DNA from: Thermoplasmata archaeon | GTDB taxonomy: Archaea > Thermoplasmatota > Thermoplasmata > Thermoplasmatales > Thermoplasmataceae | Length of the DNA: 64,000 bases | NCBI GenBank assembly: GCA_021810045.1 | Contig: JAJZJR010000001.1 | Coordinates: forward strand, 62,001 to 126,000 | Reading direction: 5' to 3' | In this document: positions 44,762 through 54,664 of the stretch, one piece after another | How positions within the stretch are numbered: the stretch's first letter is position 1 | Layout: each line of letters opens with the position of its first letter | Notes under the pieces: generated by a model | Database searches by the model: none | What the model was told of the DNA's origin: nothing | The model's input: the letters and a program-made list of their open reading frames with translations, nothing else | Program-made: the position numbers and the translations under genes

Positions 44762-46351
44762 ATGGGAGTTTCACTGGCACTTGTAGTAACAGGCCTCATT
44801 CTGTACAACCTTACAGGAGTAATTTATCTTGCAGGGGCATCTGCCGTAGGTGCACTTGGTGTAATGTTCATCATAATCCGTCCAGTCCTTGAAAGGGACG
44901 CTGCAAAGACCGATATTAACTCAAATATCCCATATTTTATAACTGCATTTGCAACACTTTCCGTTAGTGCTGCGAACAGGATTGACATGCTTGAGCTCCT
45001 TTCTGAAAAGGAAAAGCTTGGAAAAATCAAGGATGAAATTGCAAAACTTGTGAACCTGGTAAAAAACTGGAAGAGAGGGCTATCAGAGGCGGCAATGTTC
45101 CTCTCAAGCAGAACGCCAAGCGAAATCTTTGAAGATTTCCTCGCGAGATTTGGACATGCCATTAACAGCGGCCAGGATTTTGAGGAATTCGTGAACAATG
45201 AGGCCGAGACTGTTATGAACAACTTTGAGACCACATACATTTCAGCACTCTACACATTCGACCTCTACAAAGACATGTATGTTTCTCTGCTGCTTTCCTT
45301 CGCCTTCATGATAACATTCATCATGATTATGCCCATCCTGATTAGCATAAATATTCTTCAGGTTCTGTCCCTGAGTCTCCTCACCATCATTCTTGGAGAA
45401 GCCATGCTAGTTTATGGCATCAAGGTTGTACTGCCGAACGATCCAATATGGCACAATACCGGCATAAAAACACCACTTCAGTTGAAAATAAGGAAATACC
45501 TCATAATAGGAGGAGCTTCATCCGTGGTTCTGGCCCTAGCTTCCTTTGACCTGAATCTGCAGAAGATCATCCCGTTTTATTTTATTATAGCAATTGTTGT
45601 TACTCCTCTTTTCCTGCCCGGATACATCGGTTCTAAAGCTGAAAAACTGGTCTCGAAGAAAGATGAGATGTTTGGAAGCTTTATTCGATCACTTGCAGGC
45701 TCGGCCGGTGCAAGGGGAAACATGATCATAGAGGCATTGAAAGCCATTGTTCTCCACGATTTCGGGACTCTTACAGTAGATATAAGGGCCCTTTACAGAA
45801 GACTGGCCTACAGGATCAACAATATAACGTCCTGGAGAAACTTCAGTGCCGATACCGGTTCGCACCTGATAGAGGTATTTTCGGAAAGTTTTGTGGAAAG
45901 TGTAGATCTTGGTGCAGATGCAGATAAAGCTGGTGCAGTAGTTGCTGACAACTTTGACAAAGTCATAAGGTTGAGAAAAAGAAGACACGCCTCCGTCACA
46001 AGCTATATCGGTGTCATATACGGAATCACCGGAGGATTGGCGTTTTCCCTCGCAATAGCCTTCGGCGTTCTGCAGATCATCAACCAGGTGTTTTCTACAT
46101 TTAACGTTCAAAGCCTGAACTCCTTTGGAATATTCGTTTCACAGCCACAATCCTCCATGTTCCTTATTGAGGCCTTTGTACTGGCAATACTCCTGATACA
46201 TTCATTTATAGCCGGTGCAGCACTGAAAATAGCTGATGGTGGAAAAATAGTACATGGGTTGCATCACTTTGTCATAATGACATGGATAGTAACTATTGTC
46301 ATGTATGGTACGCTTCAGGTTGTGAAAATAATACTGGGCGGCTCTCTGTGA
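44762..46351 (+). CDS. arlJ: Archaellum membrane platform protein ArlJ
   Basis: 529 residues from the first ATG. Multiple membrane helices occur in two groups (about 1-40, 170-215, 240-290 and 405-525), with the T2SF-like cytoplasmic loops of ArlJ (FEDFLARFGHAINSGQDFEEF; SADTGSHLIEVFSESF). The reading frame is open back to 44696, and those 22 codons (ending EFKRRDLLI) look like the normal charged N-terminus. No ATG, GTG or TTG exists there, but an ATT at 44696 lies four bases after GGGTGAT. The real protein may therefore start at 44696. Confidence 0.9.
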   Translation: MGVSLALVVTGLILYNLTGVIYLAGASAVGALGVMFIIIRPVLERDAAKTDINSNIPYFITAFATLSVSAANRIDMLELLSEKEKLGKIKDEIAKLVNLVKNWKRGLSEAAMFLSSRTPSEIFEDFLARFGHAINSGQDFEEFVNNEAETVMNNFETTYISALYTFDLYKDMYVSLLLSFAFMITFIMIMPILISINILQVLSLSLLTIILGEAMLVYGIKVVLPNDPIWHNTGIKTPLQLKIRKYLIIGGASSVVLALASFDLNLQKIIPFYFIIAIVVTPLFLPGYIGSKAEKLVSKKDEMFGSFIRSLAGSAGARGNMIIEALKAIVLHDFGTLTVDIRALYRRLAYRINNITSWRNFSADTGSHLIEVFSESFVESVDLGADADKAGAVVADNFDKVIRLRKRRHASVTSYIGVIYGITGGLAFSLAIAFGVLQIINQVFSTFNVQSLNSFGIFVSQPQSSMFLIEAFVLAILLIHSFIAGAALKIADGGKIVHGLHHFVIMTWIVTIVMYGTLQVVKIILGGSL

Positions 46352-46408
46352 GATTTACCTCACAAAGTTAAGATAATAATAATATACGTGTTGTACTCTA
46401 GAGCAGAG

Positions 46409-49400
46409 ATGGCTGAAGCCACAACAATCAGGAAGGCCGTTAAGAGAATGAGGTTGGCGGCCCAAGCTCTCATTGAGTCAGCCGGGGAAGCGGATGATTC
46501 TTTAAAGACCGAGTTTCAGAACAGTATTGAAGAACTTAAGGAAACTTGGCAATCAGGGCACATTTCGCCAGATGACGAGAGTTTTGTTGAAGTGGAAACC
46601 ATATTTGAAAACCTCAAGAATAATAAAAATGAGACTTTTAAGCCTTCTCTTGACCAGGCACTTGCTTTTATCACAACCTCACAAAAACTATGGGATATGA
46701 AATTTAAGGAACTTGGTTCCAACGATTCATATGCAGAGATACTTGACATCATTAATGCCGGTCGTCCTGTTTCTATAAATGAAACGAACCTGGAAATAAT
46801 ACACAGGGCTGCAAGGTCATTGGACAGATATCCGGAAATTGCCATTTTTCTTTCCGGAAAAGGCATTTTCCACCGAGAGATCTTTCAGGGAGCAGTGGAC
46901 CAGGGACTTGAGTCCGGTACCAAAAACACTATCCTGGCCAATTTCCTCTCCGCCCATAACACCTTTGATGCGGAGAACTTCCTCGAGCTCATCAGAGACC
47001 GGGAAAATGACACCTGGTCGGAAGTCCGGCTCATAGAGCTTTACGAAAAAGAAAACCATGAAAAATTTCTGTCGGAACTGCAGAAGCTTGAGCCTGCAAA
47101 AATAACAGAACTCCAGGAATTGAGGAATATAGGATATCTTCTTCTCAGGAATGATATGCCTGAGCTTACAGTCAACGTGGCCCAGGAAGGTCTTAAACTG
47201 TTCCCCGAAGACTATGAGCTCTTAAAACTAAAAGGCGAGGCTCTGCTCATACTGAACGAAAATGTAGAATCCTACGAAATTTTCAAGCATCTGGCTAGCA
47301 GGAACAACTCAGATATGGGCTCTATAAGAAATGCCATAAATCTTGCCTTCGCACAGAAGCTTTATTCAGAATGCGAGGACCTCATAGAGTCCTATCCTGC
47401 TTCCAAGTCAGAACCCGATATTTTAAGCAAAAAAGTGGAATGTGAAATCTACAGTTCTAAATTTACGGAAGCCATAAGAGATCTTGATCAGGCACTCTTA
47501 AAGCACGCTGATGACCTGGGACTTCTCAATCTTAAACTTACCGTGCTGATAAAACTAAACAAAGAGAGCGAGGCATTCAATCTTGCCAGGGACCTTATGG
47601 AAAAATATCCTGAAAACAGAGAGTCCACAGAATATGTCATGAGCTGGCTTCATAAACGTGGAGAATATGATTCCATAGTAAATCTCTGCGAGGATGATCC
47701 GGAACTCAAGTTTCAGTTTCACCCCATATTCGTTGCTTCGCAAATTTATGAAGATGAAAACAAGGCTGCTCTGAAAGAACTTGCGGAGCATCCTGAACTC
47801 CTGGACACGTCTGAAGTTGTGGATTCAATATTTTTCAACGTTCGCGATGAGGAATTCATAAGAAAGCTTGATGCACTGTATGAAACCAGAAAGAACAAGA
47901 AACCCTATTTCAGGATTGTAGCAAACAGGCTTAGAGGCATCCGTCCAAGGATGGATTCCCTTGATGACAGCTTTATATCTGGAAATACTTCCCAAGCCCT
48001 TGCATACATTTTTTCCTATGAATACTACTCTTCCAGAAATCCAATAGTGCCTGACAGGATAAGGAGCATGCTTTACTCTCCTCAGTTCAAAGAAATAAGG
48101 GGAATCATGGATTTCCTTACCCAGATTTATGAGGGTAAACACACTGAGGATGTGATCGATTCCGCGAGACTCCTTTTCCCACTCACTGAAGCTTACATAA
48201 GAAAGGGCATGCTGGACAGGGCAGAAAGTCAGCTTAAAAGAACATCCCATTCTGAAGACGACCCATTTTACAAGTACAGTGTTGCCCTGATCGAATTCCG
48301 GAGGGGCGAAATCAACACTGCCAGAAAATACGCAGAAAGTGCACAGGACGATCTGAGAAACGCAGATTTCCTGAAATTGCTCCTTAATACAGCCATAGTA
48401 AATGATGATCAGAAAAAATTCAGGGAATATCTCGAAGAAATTGTTGAGATGAACATAATGGATTTCTTCGACTTTTCGGAGCTTTATAGCAACATAACAT
48501 CAAAACAGTTGTGGGAAATGGCCTCCATTGTTCTCGCCATAGATTCGGAAGGAAACGTCAGAAACCCATGGATTGTAAGATTAAGGAGAGATTTTGCACT
48601 TTCAGTTAAAGATTACAAAAAGGCCGGAGATGCATCCCTTATGCTTTTCAGCACTAAGCAGTACAATGAGGAAGATGTTAGAAAGCAGATCAGCATCTAT
48701 CAAAGCCTTGGTAAATCATCCGAAATCGTTAATTTCCTCATAGACCTTGAAACTGATAACAGGGTGGAATGGCTCGAAATCCTAATCGGAGATATCTTTT
48801 TCAGCATGTCCAAGTATACAGAAGCTTTGCAGCATTATTCAGTTGCAGTCTCACTTGGGGCTGATCCGGAGAAAATTGAAAACTATGTCAACTGTCTTAT
48901 TGAGGTAGGGAAATTTGAGGAATCTGAGGCACTTATAAAGAAAAGTGATAACCGGCTCATGCAGCTCAAGCTCCTGCAGAAAACTTCCGATATCCGTGGA
49001 ATTCTTGAGCTTCTTGGAAAATTGACCTTCAAAAAAGATGAGGATCAGGATCTCATAAGATATTCTGTGGACAATCTCTGGTATAACAGAGATGTGCGTG
49101 ATTTTCTTGTGAATCTCTACAAACAGGAAGGTTACACCTGGCTTGGAAAAATTATAGCAACCAGAACATTTGAAAATGGAGATTCGAAGCTTGCTCTTGA
49201 AGTTGCAAGAAACCTTAACAAGAACAATCCGGAGGATCTTGATATCGTAAACATCTATGTGGAAATGCTCATAAAATCCGGACAGAGAGAGGATGCCATA
49301 GAACTTATTCTTCAAAGTCTGAAGTTCAGTGACGATTTCTCAAAGGGAATGAATCTTACAAATACGCTTCTCAGGCTGTATTATGACGACAGAGATTACG

Positions 49401-50110
49401 ATTCAGTGATAAAGTTCTATGAGACTAATCCAAAGTATGTGGATGAGAGGAGTCTCCAGTACGTAATCAGAAGTTACATGGAAGCCGATGATTTTGACAT
49501 GGCAGAGAAACTAATGGGCAGATATGAAGGAACACTGCTTTCCAAGGAAATCCACAATGAGCTCAGAGAGGACCTGAAAGTCAGGAAAGAGTTCATGCAG
49601 ACCATATTTTATGTTAGCAGGCTTCTGAAGCTTGAATACAAGGTCGGTAGAAAATTTGACAAGAAAGAGGCGTTCTACAAGGCAGATATACCCATTGAAC
49701 AGATTGAACCTGTGTTCCAGTTTCTAGCCAGCAGAGATTTCTATTTCGACGTAAATGAAGAGAAGTATGAAATCCTGACCAGAGATGTAATTCAGAAAGC
49801 CGCCAAATCCGTTGATTTGGAAGGAATAAACGATCTCAAAATCTACGTTATTTTCAATAACCTTGACAGGAAAGATCCTGTTCTGGCACGTAACATTTAC
49901 ATTTACATTAAGGACCAGATGGATATTGCAAGAAGGCCTAAGCTTAAGGACGATACTCTCCTGAAGCTTCTCAGAGTCGCCTTAAAGGAAAATATTAAGC
50001 AGGAGCCTATGCATATTGCATTCTTCCTCAAAATAGGTATTTCAGAGGCCCTTGAGGTAATGACACTCATGGAATACATGTCCAGAATGAATGAAGAGGG
50101 CGAAATCTGA
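46409..50110 (+). CDS. Very large TPR-repeat protein following the archaellum genes
   Basis: 1233 residues from the ATG at 46409 (a GTG at 46388 is also in frame), with no membrane segment. It is built from helical pairs of TPR type along its whole length (for example LINVA...LKLFPEDYELLKLKGEALLIL and LEVARNLNKNNPEDLDIVNIYVEML). Acidic and charged, it looks like a cytoplasmic scaffold. A TATA-like ATAATAATAATATA at 46373-46386 gives it a promoter separate from arlJ. It is translated just upstream of an M50 protease with no gap. Partner proteins are unknown. Confidence 0.75.
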   Translation: MAEATTIRKAVKRMRLAAQALIESAGEADDSLKTEFQNSIEELKETWQSGHISPDDESFVEVETIFENLKNNKNETFKPSLDQALAFITTSQKLWDMKFKELGSNDSYAEILDIINAGRPVSINETNLEIIHRAARSLDRYPEIAIFLSGKGIFHREIFQGAVDQGLESGTKNTILANFLSAHNTFDAENFLELIRDRENDTWSEVRLIELYEKENHEKFLSELQKLEPAKITELQELRNIGYLLLRNDMPELTVNVAQEGLKLFPEDYELLKLKGEALLILNENVESYEIFKHLASRNNSDMGSIRNAINLAFAQKLYSECEDLIESYPASKSEPDILSKKVECEIYSSKFTEAIRDLDQALLKHADDLGLLNLKLTVLIKLNKESEAFNLARDLMEKYPENRESTEYVMSWLHKRGEYDSIVNLCEDDPELKFQFHPIFVASQIYEDENKAALKELAEHPELLDTSEVVDSIFFNVRDEEFIRKLDALYETRKNKKPYFRIVANRLRGIRPRMDSLDDSFISGNTSQALAYIFSYEYYSSRNPIVPDRIRSMLYSPQFKEIRGIMDFLTQIYEGKHTEDVIDSARLLFPLTEAYIRKGMLDRAESQLKRTSHSEDDPFYKYSVALIEFRRGEINTARKYAESAQDDLRNADFLKLLLNTAIVNDDQKKFREYLEEIVEMNIMDFFDFSELYSNITSKQLWEMASIVLAIDSEGNVRNPWIVRLRRDFALSVKDYKKAGDASLMLFSTKQYNEEDVRKQISIYQSLGKSSEIVNFLIDLETDNRVEWLEILIGDIFFSMSKYTEALQHYSVAVSLGADPEKIENYVNCLIEVGKFEESEALIKKSDNRLMQLKLLQKTSDIRGILELLGKLTFKKDEDQDLIRYSVDNLWYNRDVRDFLVNLYKQEGYTWLGKIIATRTFENGDSKLALEVARNLNKNNPEDLDIVNIYVEMLIKSGQREDAIELILQSLKFSDDFSKGMNLTNTLLRLYYDDRDYDSVIKFYETNPKYVDERSLQYVIRSYMEADDFDMAEKLMGRYEGTLLSKEIHNELREDLKVRKEFMQTIFYVSRLLKLEYKVGRKFDKKEAFYKADIPIEQIEPVFQFLASRDFYFDVNEEKYEILTRDVIQKAAKSVDLEGINDLKIYVIFNNLDRKDPVLARNIYIYIKDQMDIARRPKLKDDTLLKLLRVALKENIKQEPMHIAFFLKIGISEALEVMTLMEYMSRMNEEGEI

Positions 50111-50722
50111 TTGGCCATCTTCGGTTATTCCCGAGTTAGAAGGGAAATTCAGGACATTCTCATAGCAGTGTTTGGCTTAACAATGGCTTTTTCCATTTCA
50201 TCCTTCAGCTACTACTCCTTCAGGTTGTCACTTTCACAAACACTATATTTTCTTGGTCTGAGCTTAGCTGCAGTGTGCCTGGCGTTTCTTGCTCATGAAC
50301 TCGCACATAGGCAATTGGCAAGGCATTATGGTGGATATGCAGAGTTCAGGGTATGGCCAATGGGCCTTATTTCGGGAATTCTCTTTGCATTTCTGGGATT
50401 TGTAATAGCTGCACCCGGGGCAGTGTATATGGATGGCGTATTTGGAAGAGAAAGAGTTGGCAAGACAGCCCTTGCGGGCCCGTTGACCAACCTTGTTCTT
50501 GGTTTTACCTTCCTGGTTGCTGGAATACTACTTATACAAACACCATGGGCCTTCCCCATAGGATATCTTTCACAGATCAACCTCTATCTTGGTGCATTCA
50601 ACATGGTTCCTTTTCCTCCTCTAGACGGCCAGAAAGTGATGTCCTGGGATATGAGGCTGTACATTGTAATATTTGCAGTAATGATATTTATGGCAGTGCT
50701 TTCATATATAATTTTCAGGTAA
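50111..50722 (+). CDS. Site-2-type M50 membrane metalloprotease
   Basis: 203 residues. HELAHRQLARHYGG is the HExxH zinc site inside a membrane helix, and FNMVPFPPLDGQKVMSWD carries the second M50 signature (NxxPxxxLDG). At least five hydrophobic segments. The family cleaves within membranes, often to release regulators. TTG start at 50111 immediately after the TGA of the TPR gene; no alternative upstream start exists in frame. Confidence 0.85.
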   Translation: MAIFGYSRVRREIQDILIAVFGLTMAFSISSFSYYSFRLSLSQTLYFLGLSLAAVCLAFLAHELAHRQLARHYGGYAEFRVWPMGLISGILFAFLGFVIAAPGAVYMDGVFGRERVGKTALAGPLTNLVLGFTFLVAGILLIQTPWAFPIGYLSQINLYLGAFNMVPFPPLDGQKVMSWDMRLYIVIFAVMIFMAVLSYIIFR

Positions 50723-50730
50723 AGGCAATC

Positions 50731-50982
50731 TCACTCCTGAGGGGTCAGAAAGAAAATGGAGTTTTCCCCTACTTCCATTCTGTAAGGAATGGCATATTGT
50801 GCGGAGGAGTCATCCCTCTCGAGTAGAACACTTTTTTTACGTGAGAGGAGTTCCCATAGTCCAGGTGATGGTTTTACTATAACTCCTATGTAAAGAGGAT
50901 TTTCTGAAGCGGTAAACCAGTTTTCAACGGGAAATTCCATCTTTTCACCATCGTGGGTGGACACTATCTTCATTTTCACCAT
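50731..50982 (-). CDS. Conserved-looking hypothetical protein (83 aa)
   Basis: From the ATG at 50982 (MVKMKIVSTHDGEKMEFPVENWF). A frame to 51009 would begin inside the TATA-like AAAATATATAATG (minus strand, about 51008-51020). Alternating beta strands (PLYIGVIVKPS, SVLLERDD, YAIPYRMEV, SIFFLTPQE) suggest a small beta barrel. No family recognised. Convergent with the M50 gene. Confidence 0.5.
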   Translation of the reverse strand: MVKMKIVSTHDGEKMEFPVENWFTASENPLYIGVIVKPSPGLWELLSRKKSVLLERDDSSAQYAIPYRMEVGENSIFFLTPQE

Positions 50983-51090
50983 GTTCAGGCAGGTGATCTG
51001 GATAAGCATTATATATTTTCCAGAAATTTGGTGAAGTCTTAGTTCAGGAATTCAGGGAACAAATGTCCCGAATCCCGTTATAAGAAGGTA

Positions 51091-51267
51091 ATGGTAAAAA
51101 TGAGATATAAAGAGAATTGCACGTCCTGCGGAATAGGACTTGTCCAGCCAGGTTACTCAATATTCGAATGCCCCCAGTGTGGAGAAGAACTTATCGGGCG
51201 CTGCAAAGATTGCAGGGAACATTCTACAAAGTATGAATGTCCAAAGTGTTCATTCCAGGGACCATGA
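51091..51267 (+). CDS. Small zinc-ribbon protein, HVO_2753-like
   Basis: 58 residues with four CxxC pairs: CTSCG, CPQCG, CKDC, CPKC. These form two zinc sites, matching the small archaeal zinc-finger proteins (COG2888/DUF1610) usually found beside EF-1 beta. Its stop lies 10 bases before the EF-1 beta ATG, so they are co-translated. The longer frame covering 51140-51277 in another phase is a shadow. Probably RNA- or ribosome-associated. Confidence 0.82.
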   Translation: MVKMRYKENCTSCGIGLVQPGYSIFECPQCGEELIGRCKDCREHSTKYECPKCSFQGP

Positions 51268-51277
51268 GTTGATTTCG

Positions 51278-51544
51278 ATGGGAGACGTAGCAGTTTTATT
51301 GAAAATTTTACCAACAGATGTTGAACTTAATATTGAATCCCTCAAAGATGCAGTCGTTGATAAGGTAAAGCCCATCTGCGAGGTAAACAAAGTTGAGATT
51401 AATGAAGTTGGATTCGGCCTCAAGGCAATCAAGCTTCAAGTGATAGTACCTGACGAAGAGGGGAAAATTGACCAGATAGAGGAAGCCCTGGCATCAGTTG
51501 AAGGTGTTGGTCAGGTAGATACAGAAGAAGTTACACTGGTCTGA
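51278..51544 (+). CDS. ef1b: Translation elongation factor 1 beta (aEF-1B)
   Basis: 88 residues, the normal archaeal length, with GDVAVLLKILPTDVELNIESLKDAV and the C-terminal VEGVGQVDTEEVTLV. It recycles EF-1A-GDP. The reading frame opens earlier (51140), but that extension overlaps the zinc-ribbon gene and is absent from the family; ATG 51278 begins the domain. It overlaps the glycosyltransferase by one base. Confidence 0.92.
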   Translation: MGDVAVLLKILPTDVELNIESLKDAVVDKVKPICEVNKVEINEVGFGLKAIKLQVIVPDEEGKIDQIEEALASVEGVGQVDTEEVTLV

Positions 51545-52629
51545 TGACTTTTCCCGGTTTATTTTACAATTATTTTTTCGATTTTTTCATCGCAATCCTT
51601 TTTCTTGTTTTTCTTGGTCTCAGTTACATAGCCGCCGTCAGGAATGAGCCGGAGTTCTACAACGAAAATTCTCATGTGAAGGCATTGGTCATTGTACCCT
51701 GTAGGGGATTGGATTACTCGCTTGAAGCAAATCTTAAAAGTATACTTAATCAGGATTATGAAAAACATGTTGTGATTGGAGTGGTGGATTCCCAGGATGA
51801 CCCGAGCGTTCCGGTGTTGAATTCGGTCAGAATGAAGTGGATTGTATCTGCTGACTCCTGCAGAAACTGCAGTGGAAAAGTGAGGGCTATTTCCACAGCC
51901 ATAACTCAATATGCTGATTACGACGTATATGTAATAGCTGATTCTGATATCATTGTAAAAAATGACTGGCTTTCGCGTCTCCTTTCACCCATGATAAGCA
52001 AAGAGATTGGAATTTCAACCACTTTCCCTTATTTTGAACCAAAGGGAGGCTTCTGGTCAAAGGTAAAGCTCGTCTGGGGTTTCGTTGGCCTTGGAATGAT
52101 GGAATCAAAAATCACGAGATTCGGATGGGGAGGTTCCCTTGCTTTCAGAAAAGAACTGATTCAGGGTGAAAATCTGGAGTTTTTCAGAAACTTTGTTTCG
52201 GACGATATTGCCCTCACGAAAATCTGCAAGAAATTGAACCTTAAGATTGCATTTGTGAAAGAGGCAATGCCCAAAGTAAATTCACCGGATGACTTTGGTA
52301 CATTCATTGAATGGGCAAACAGGCAAACAGCACTCTCAGTGTATTCGACCAGGAATGTACTCAGATATGGACTCATATTCTACGGTGCATCCATTCTCCT
52401 CTTTCTTTCCTCGATCATCCTTTCTGTCCTTGTATCGCCGGTCTTTCTCATATATCTTATCCCAACATTGATAAATGCTGGCAGAGCGGTAAAAAGATCC
52501 GGGAAAATGCCAGTTTCCTCCTTTTTTATAAGTATTCTGATACCGTTTATTTATTTCTACAATCTGGTCAAGGCTTCAGGAATGAAATCCATTACATGGA
52601 GAGGAAGAGATTATTCTCTTGAAACCTAA
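51544..52629 (+). CDS. Membrane glycosyltransferase, family 2/21-like
   Basis: 361 residues. An N-terminal membrane helix precedes a GT-A domain with VDSQDD and VIADSDI (DxD, metal binding), SDDIALTKIC (catalytic Asp), then EWANRQTAL as a loose (Q/R)xxRW motif. Two or three C-terminal helices follow, and a final ITWRGRDYSL is typical of ceramide-glucosyltransferase-like proteins. It would move a sugar onto a lipid in the inner leaflet, perhaps for archaeal glycolipids or the N-glycan. Confidence 0.8.
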   Translation: MTFPGLFYNYFFDFFIAILFLVFLGLSYIAAVRNEPEFYNENSHVKALVIVPCRGLDYSLEANLKSILNQDYEKHVVIGVVDSQDDPSVPVLNSVRMKWIVSADSCRNCSGKVRAISTAITQYADYDVYVIADSDIIVKNDWLSRLLSPMISKEIGISTTFPYFEPKGGFWSKVKLVWGFVGLGMMESKITRFGWGGSLAFRKELIQGENLEFFRNFVSDDIALTKICKKLNLKIAFVKEAMPKVNSPDDFGTFIEWANRQTALSVYSTRNVLRYGLIFYGASILLFLSSIILSVLVSPVFLIYLIPTLINAGRAVKRSGKMPVSSFFISILIPFIYFYNLVKASGMKSITWRGRDYSLET

Positions 52630-52675
52630 GCCCGGGTAGATTCATATATTATAATACAATAAAAACGCGGTTAAG

Positions 52676-54049
52676 TTGACCGATAATTCAAAGCACGAAC
52701 CCATTTTCGGGACCAATGGGATCAGAGGTATCCCGAACAAAGACCTTTCTGTGGAATTTGCACAGGAGATTGGCAAGGCCATTGGCACATTTTACGGCAA
52801 AGTACAGGTGGCAATGGGCAGGGACACCAGAGATACTGGAAACATGATTTTCAATGCGGTTACCTCTGGGATGATGAGTGCCGGGAGCAGTGTAATAGAT
52901 CTCGGCATACTGCCCACTCCTGCAGTCCAGTATTACTGTAAAACAAAAGGCATTTTTGGAGTTGTTATAACTGCATCCCATAACCCGCCTCAGTTCAACG
53001 GAATTAAGTGTATTGCCAATGACGGAACCGAATTACGAAGGGAAGATGAGGAGAAGATCGAGAGAATCTACTACCAGAAATCCTACAATACCGTTTCCTG
53101 GGAGGAATCCGGTTCAATCAAGAGTGATCCGACATCACTTGATCTTTACCTTGACGGCATCATGTCACACGTTGATGTGAAGAAGGTGAGGGATAGCCAA
53201 TTCAGGGTACTGGTGGATAGTGGCAATGGTGCATCTTATTTTACAACTCCGTCCCTGCTCAGAAGACTTGGCTGCAAGGTAGTATCCCTTAATACATATC
53301 CGGATGGAAAATTTACATCGAGAACTTCTGAGCCTAAACCTGAAAACCTTAAGGATCTCATTACACTGATGAAGAGCGGAACATTCAACCTTGGCATAGC
53401 CCATGATGGAGATGCAGACAGGGCAGTCTTTATTGACGAAAATGGAAATTTTATTGACGGTGACAAGACACTCACACTTGTGGTAAAGAGCGTCATTAAG
53501 CCTGGAAGCAGGGTTGTGACTCCTATCAGCAGTTCAGACGCAATTGATGAAGTATGCTCATCTGGTAAGGCAGAACTTATCAGGACCAGAGTTGGAGCTC
53601 CAATAGTTTCTCGTGCCATGATCGACAATAACGCCATGATTGGCGGTGAGGAAAATGGTGGCATCATATTTGGTGAGCATCAGTATTGCAGGGATGGAGC
53701 AATGACTGCAGCCCTTATACTTGACCTAATGGCCACAAATGGAAAGAAAATATCAGAACTCATTTCAGGACTGCCTCAGTATCACATACACAAACTTTCT
53801 GTTGAAAGGAAGAAAGACTGGAGGATTCTTGAACCGGGTATTCTCTCCTATGGAGAAACCAGTAAGATTGAGAAAACAGATGGACTGAAAATTTATCTTA
53901 AGGATGGTTGGGTTCTTATGAGGGCATCAGGTACTGAGCCAATAATCAGGATATACGGGCAGGCCAGAGATGAGAAAAGAGCAAAGGAACTTGCCCAGGA
54001 ATATGAAGCTTTAATCCTGGGTCTTCAGGAAGTCCCCAAAGCAGAGTAG
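52676..54049 (+). CDS. Phosphohexomutase (phosphoglucosamine/phosphomannomutase)
   Basis: 457 residues with the four-domain layout: active serine in TASHNPPQFNG (S101), metal loop DGDADR, sugar loop GEENGG, phosphate loop ASGTEPIIRIY. It interconverts hexose 1- and 6-phosphates for nucleotide sugars. Whether GlmM or ManB is not certain. Starts with TTG at 52676, about 25 bases after TATATTATAATA (52645-52656), so leaderless. Its end overlaps the convergent CDP-alcohol gene by 25 bases. Confidence 0.9.
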   Translation: MTDNSKHEPIFGTNGIRGIPNKDLSVEFAQEIGKAIGTFYGKVQVAMGRDTRDTGNMIFNAVTSGMMSAGSSVIDLGILPTPAVQYYCKTKGIFGVVITASHNPPQFNGIKCIANDGTELRREDEEKIERIYYQKSYNTVSWEESGSIKSDPTSLDLYLDGIMSHVDVKKVRDSQFRVLVDSGNGASYFTTPSLLRRLGCKVVSLNTYPDGKFTSRTSEPKPENLKDLITLMKSGTFNLGIAHDGDADRAVFIDENGNFIDGDKTLTLVVKSVIKPGSRVVTPISSSDAIDEVCSSGKAELIRTRVGAPIVSRAMIDNNAMIGGEENGGIIFGEHQYCRDGAMTAALILDLMATNGKKISELISGLPQYHIHKLSVERKKDWRILEPGILSYGETSKIEKTDGLKIYLKDGWVLMRASGTEPIIRIYGQARDEKRAKELAQEYEALILGLQEVPKAE

Positions 54050-54639
54050 GTATCCCTGAATCTCATCACAGCGGTGACATTTCCTGCGATTGCGAACCAG
54101 ATGAGAAGGATGTTCATCGGTGTGATGAGTACACCATAGTATACTGCATGGTACGATATGAAGAATTGAAGCAGAATAAAAATAAGCATGAGAACCAGCC
54201 TGTCTGCTCTCCCCAGTATTCCGGAATAATTCCTTTTCAACCCAAGTGCCTGTGACTGAACTCCAAGGTAACTGGTAAGCAGAACTCCTATTATTGCAAG
54301 CATCCCAATCCATACCTGAGCATGAATGCTGAAGATGAAACCGAGCATTATGAGAATATCCGAATACCTGTCCAGTACATGATCAAGGAGGTCTCCTTTC
54401 TTGGATGCTATATTTCTAAGGCGGGCAACTTTTCCGTCAATTGCATCAAACAAAGCCGATAGTATCAGTGTAACAAAACTGGCAAGTATGAGGTAGCTGC
54501 CCATATAGAAGAATAGACCGGTGAGTCCTGCGAAGACTAGAGAAAATACCGATATGGTATTGGGGTTTACCTTCATAAAAGGTTTGGACAGTGGGATCAG
54601 GAATTTATCAGCGGTGTTTCTATATGAATCCAGTACCAT
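54025..54639 (-). CDS. CDP-alcohol phosphatidyltransferase family enzyme
   Basis: 204 residues, about six membrane helices. DAIDGKVARLRNIASKKGDLLDHVLDR is the full D-x2-DG-x2-AR-x8-G-x3-D-x3-D active site. In archaea such enzymes join CDP-archaeol to inositol phosphate, glycerol phosphate or serine. The length and sequence resemble archaetidylinositol-phosphate synthase, but the substrate is not fixed. Last gene in a leftward chain from Hel308. Confidence 0.88.
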   Translation of the reverse strand: MVLDSYRNTADKFLIPLSKPFMKVNPNTISVFSLVFAGLTGLFFYMGSYLILASFVTLILSALFDAIDGKVARLRNIASKKGDLLDHVLDRYSDILIMLGFIFSIHAQVWIGMLAIIGVLLTSYLGVQSQALGLKRNYSGILGRADRLVLMLIFILLQFFISYHAVYYGVLITPMNILLIWFAIAGNVTAVMRFRDTYSALGTS

Positions 54640-54664
54640 TAGATGGGAAGATCATTAAGTTCAA

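Noticed and set aside
51140-51277. 46-residue N-terminal extension of EF-1 beta
   Set aside because: It overlaps the small zinc-ribbon gene in another frame, and the family begins at the ATG at 51278.
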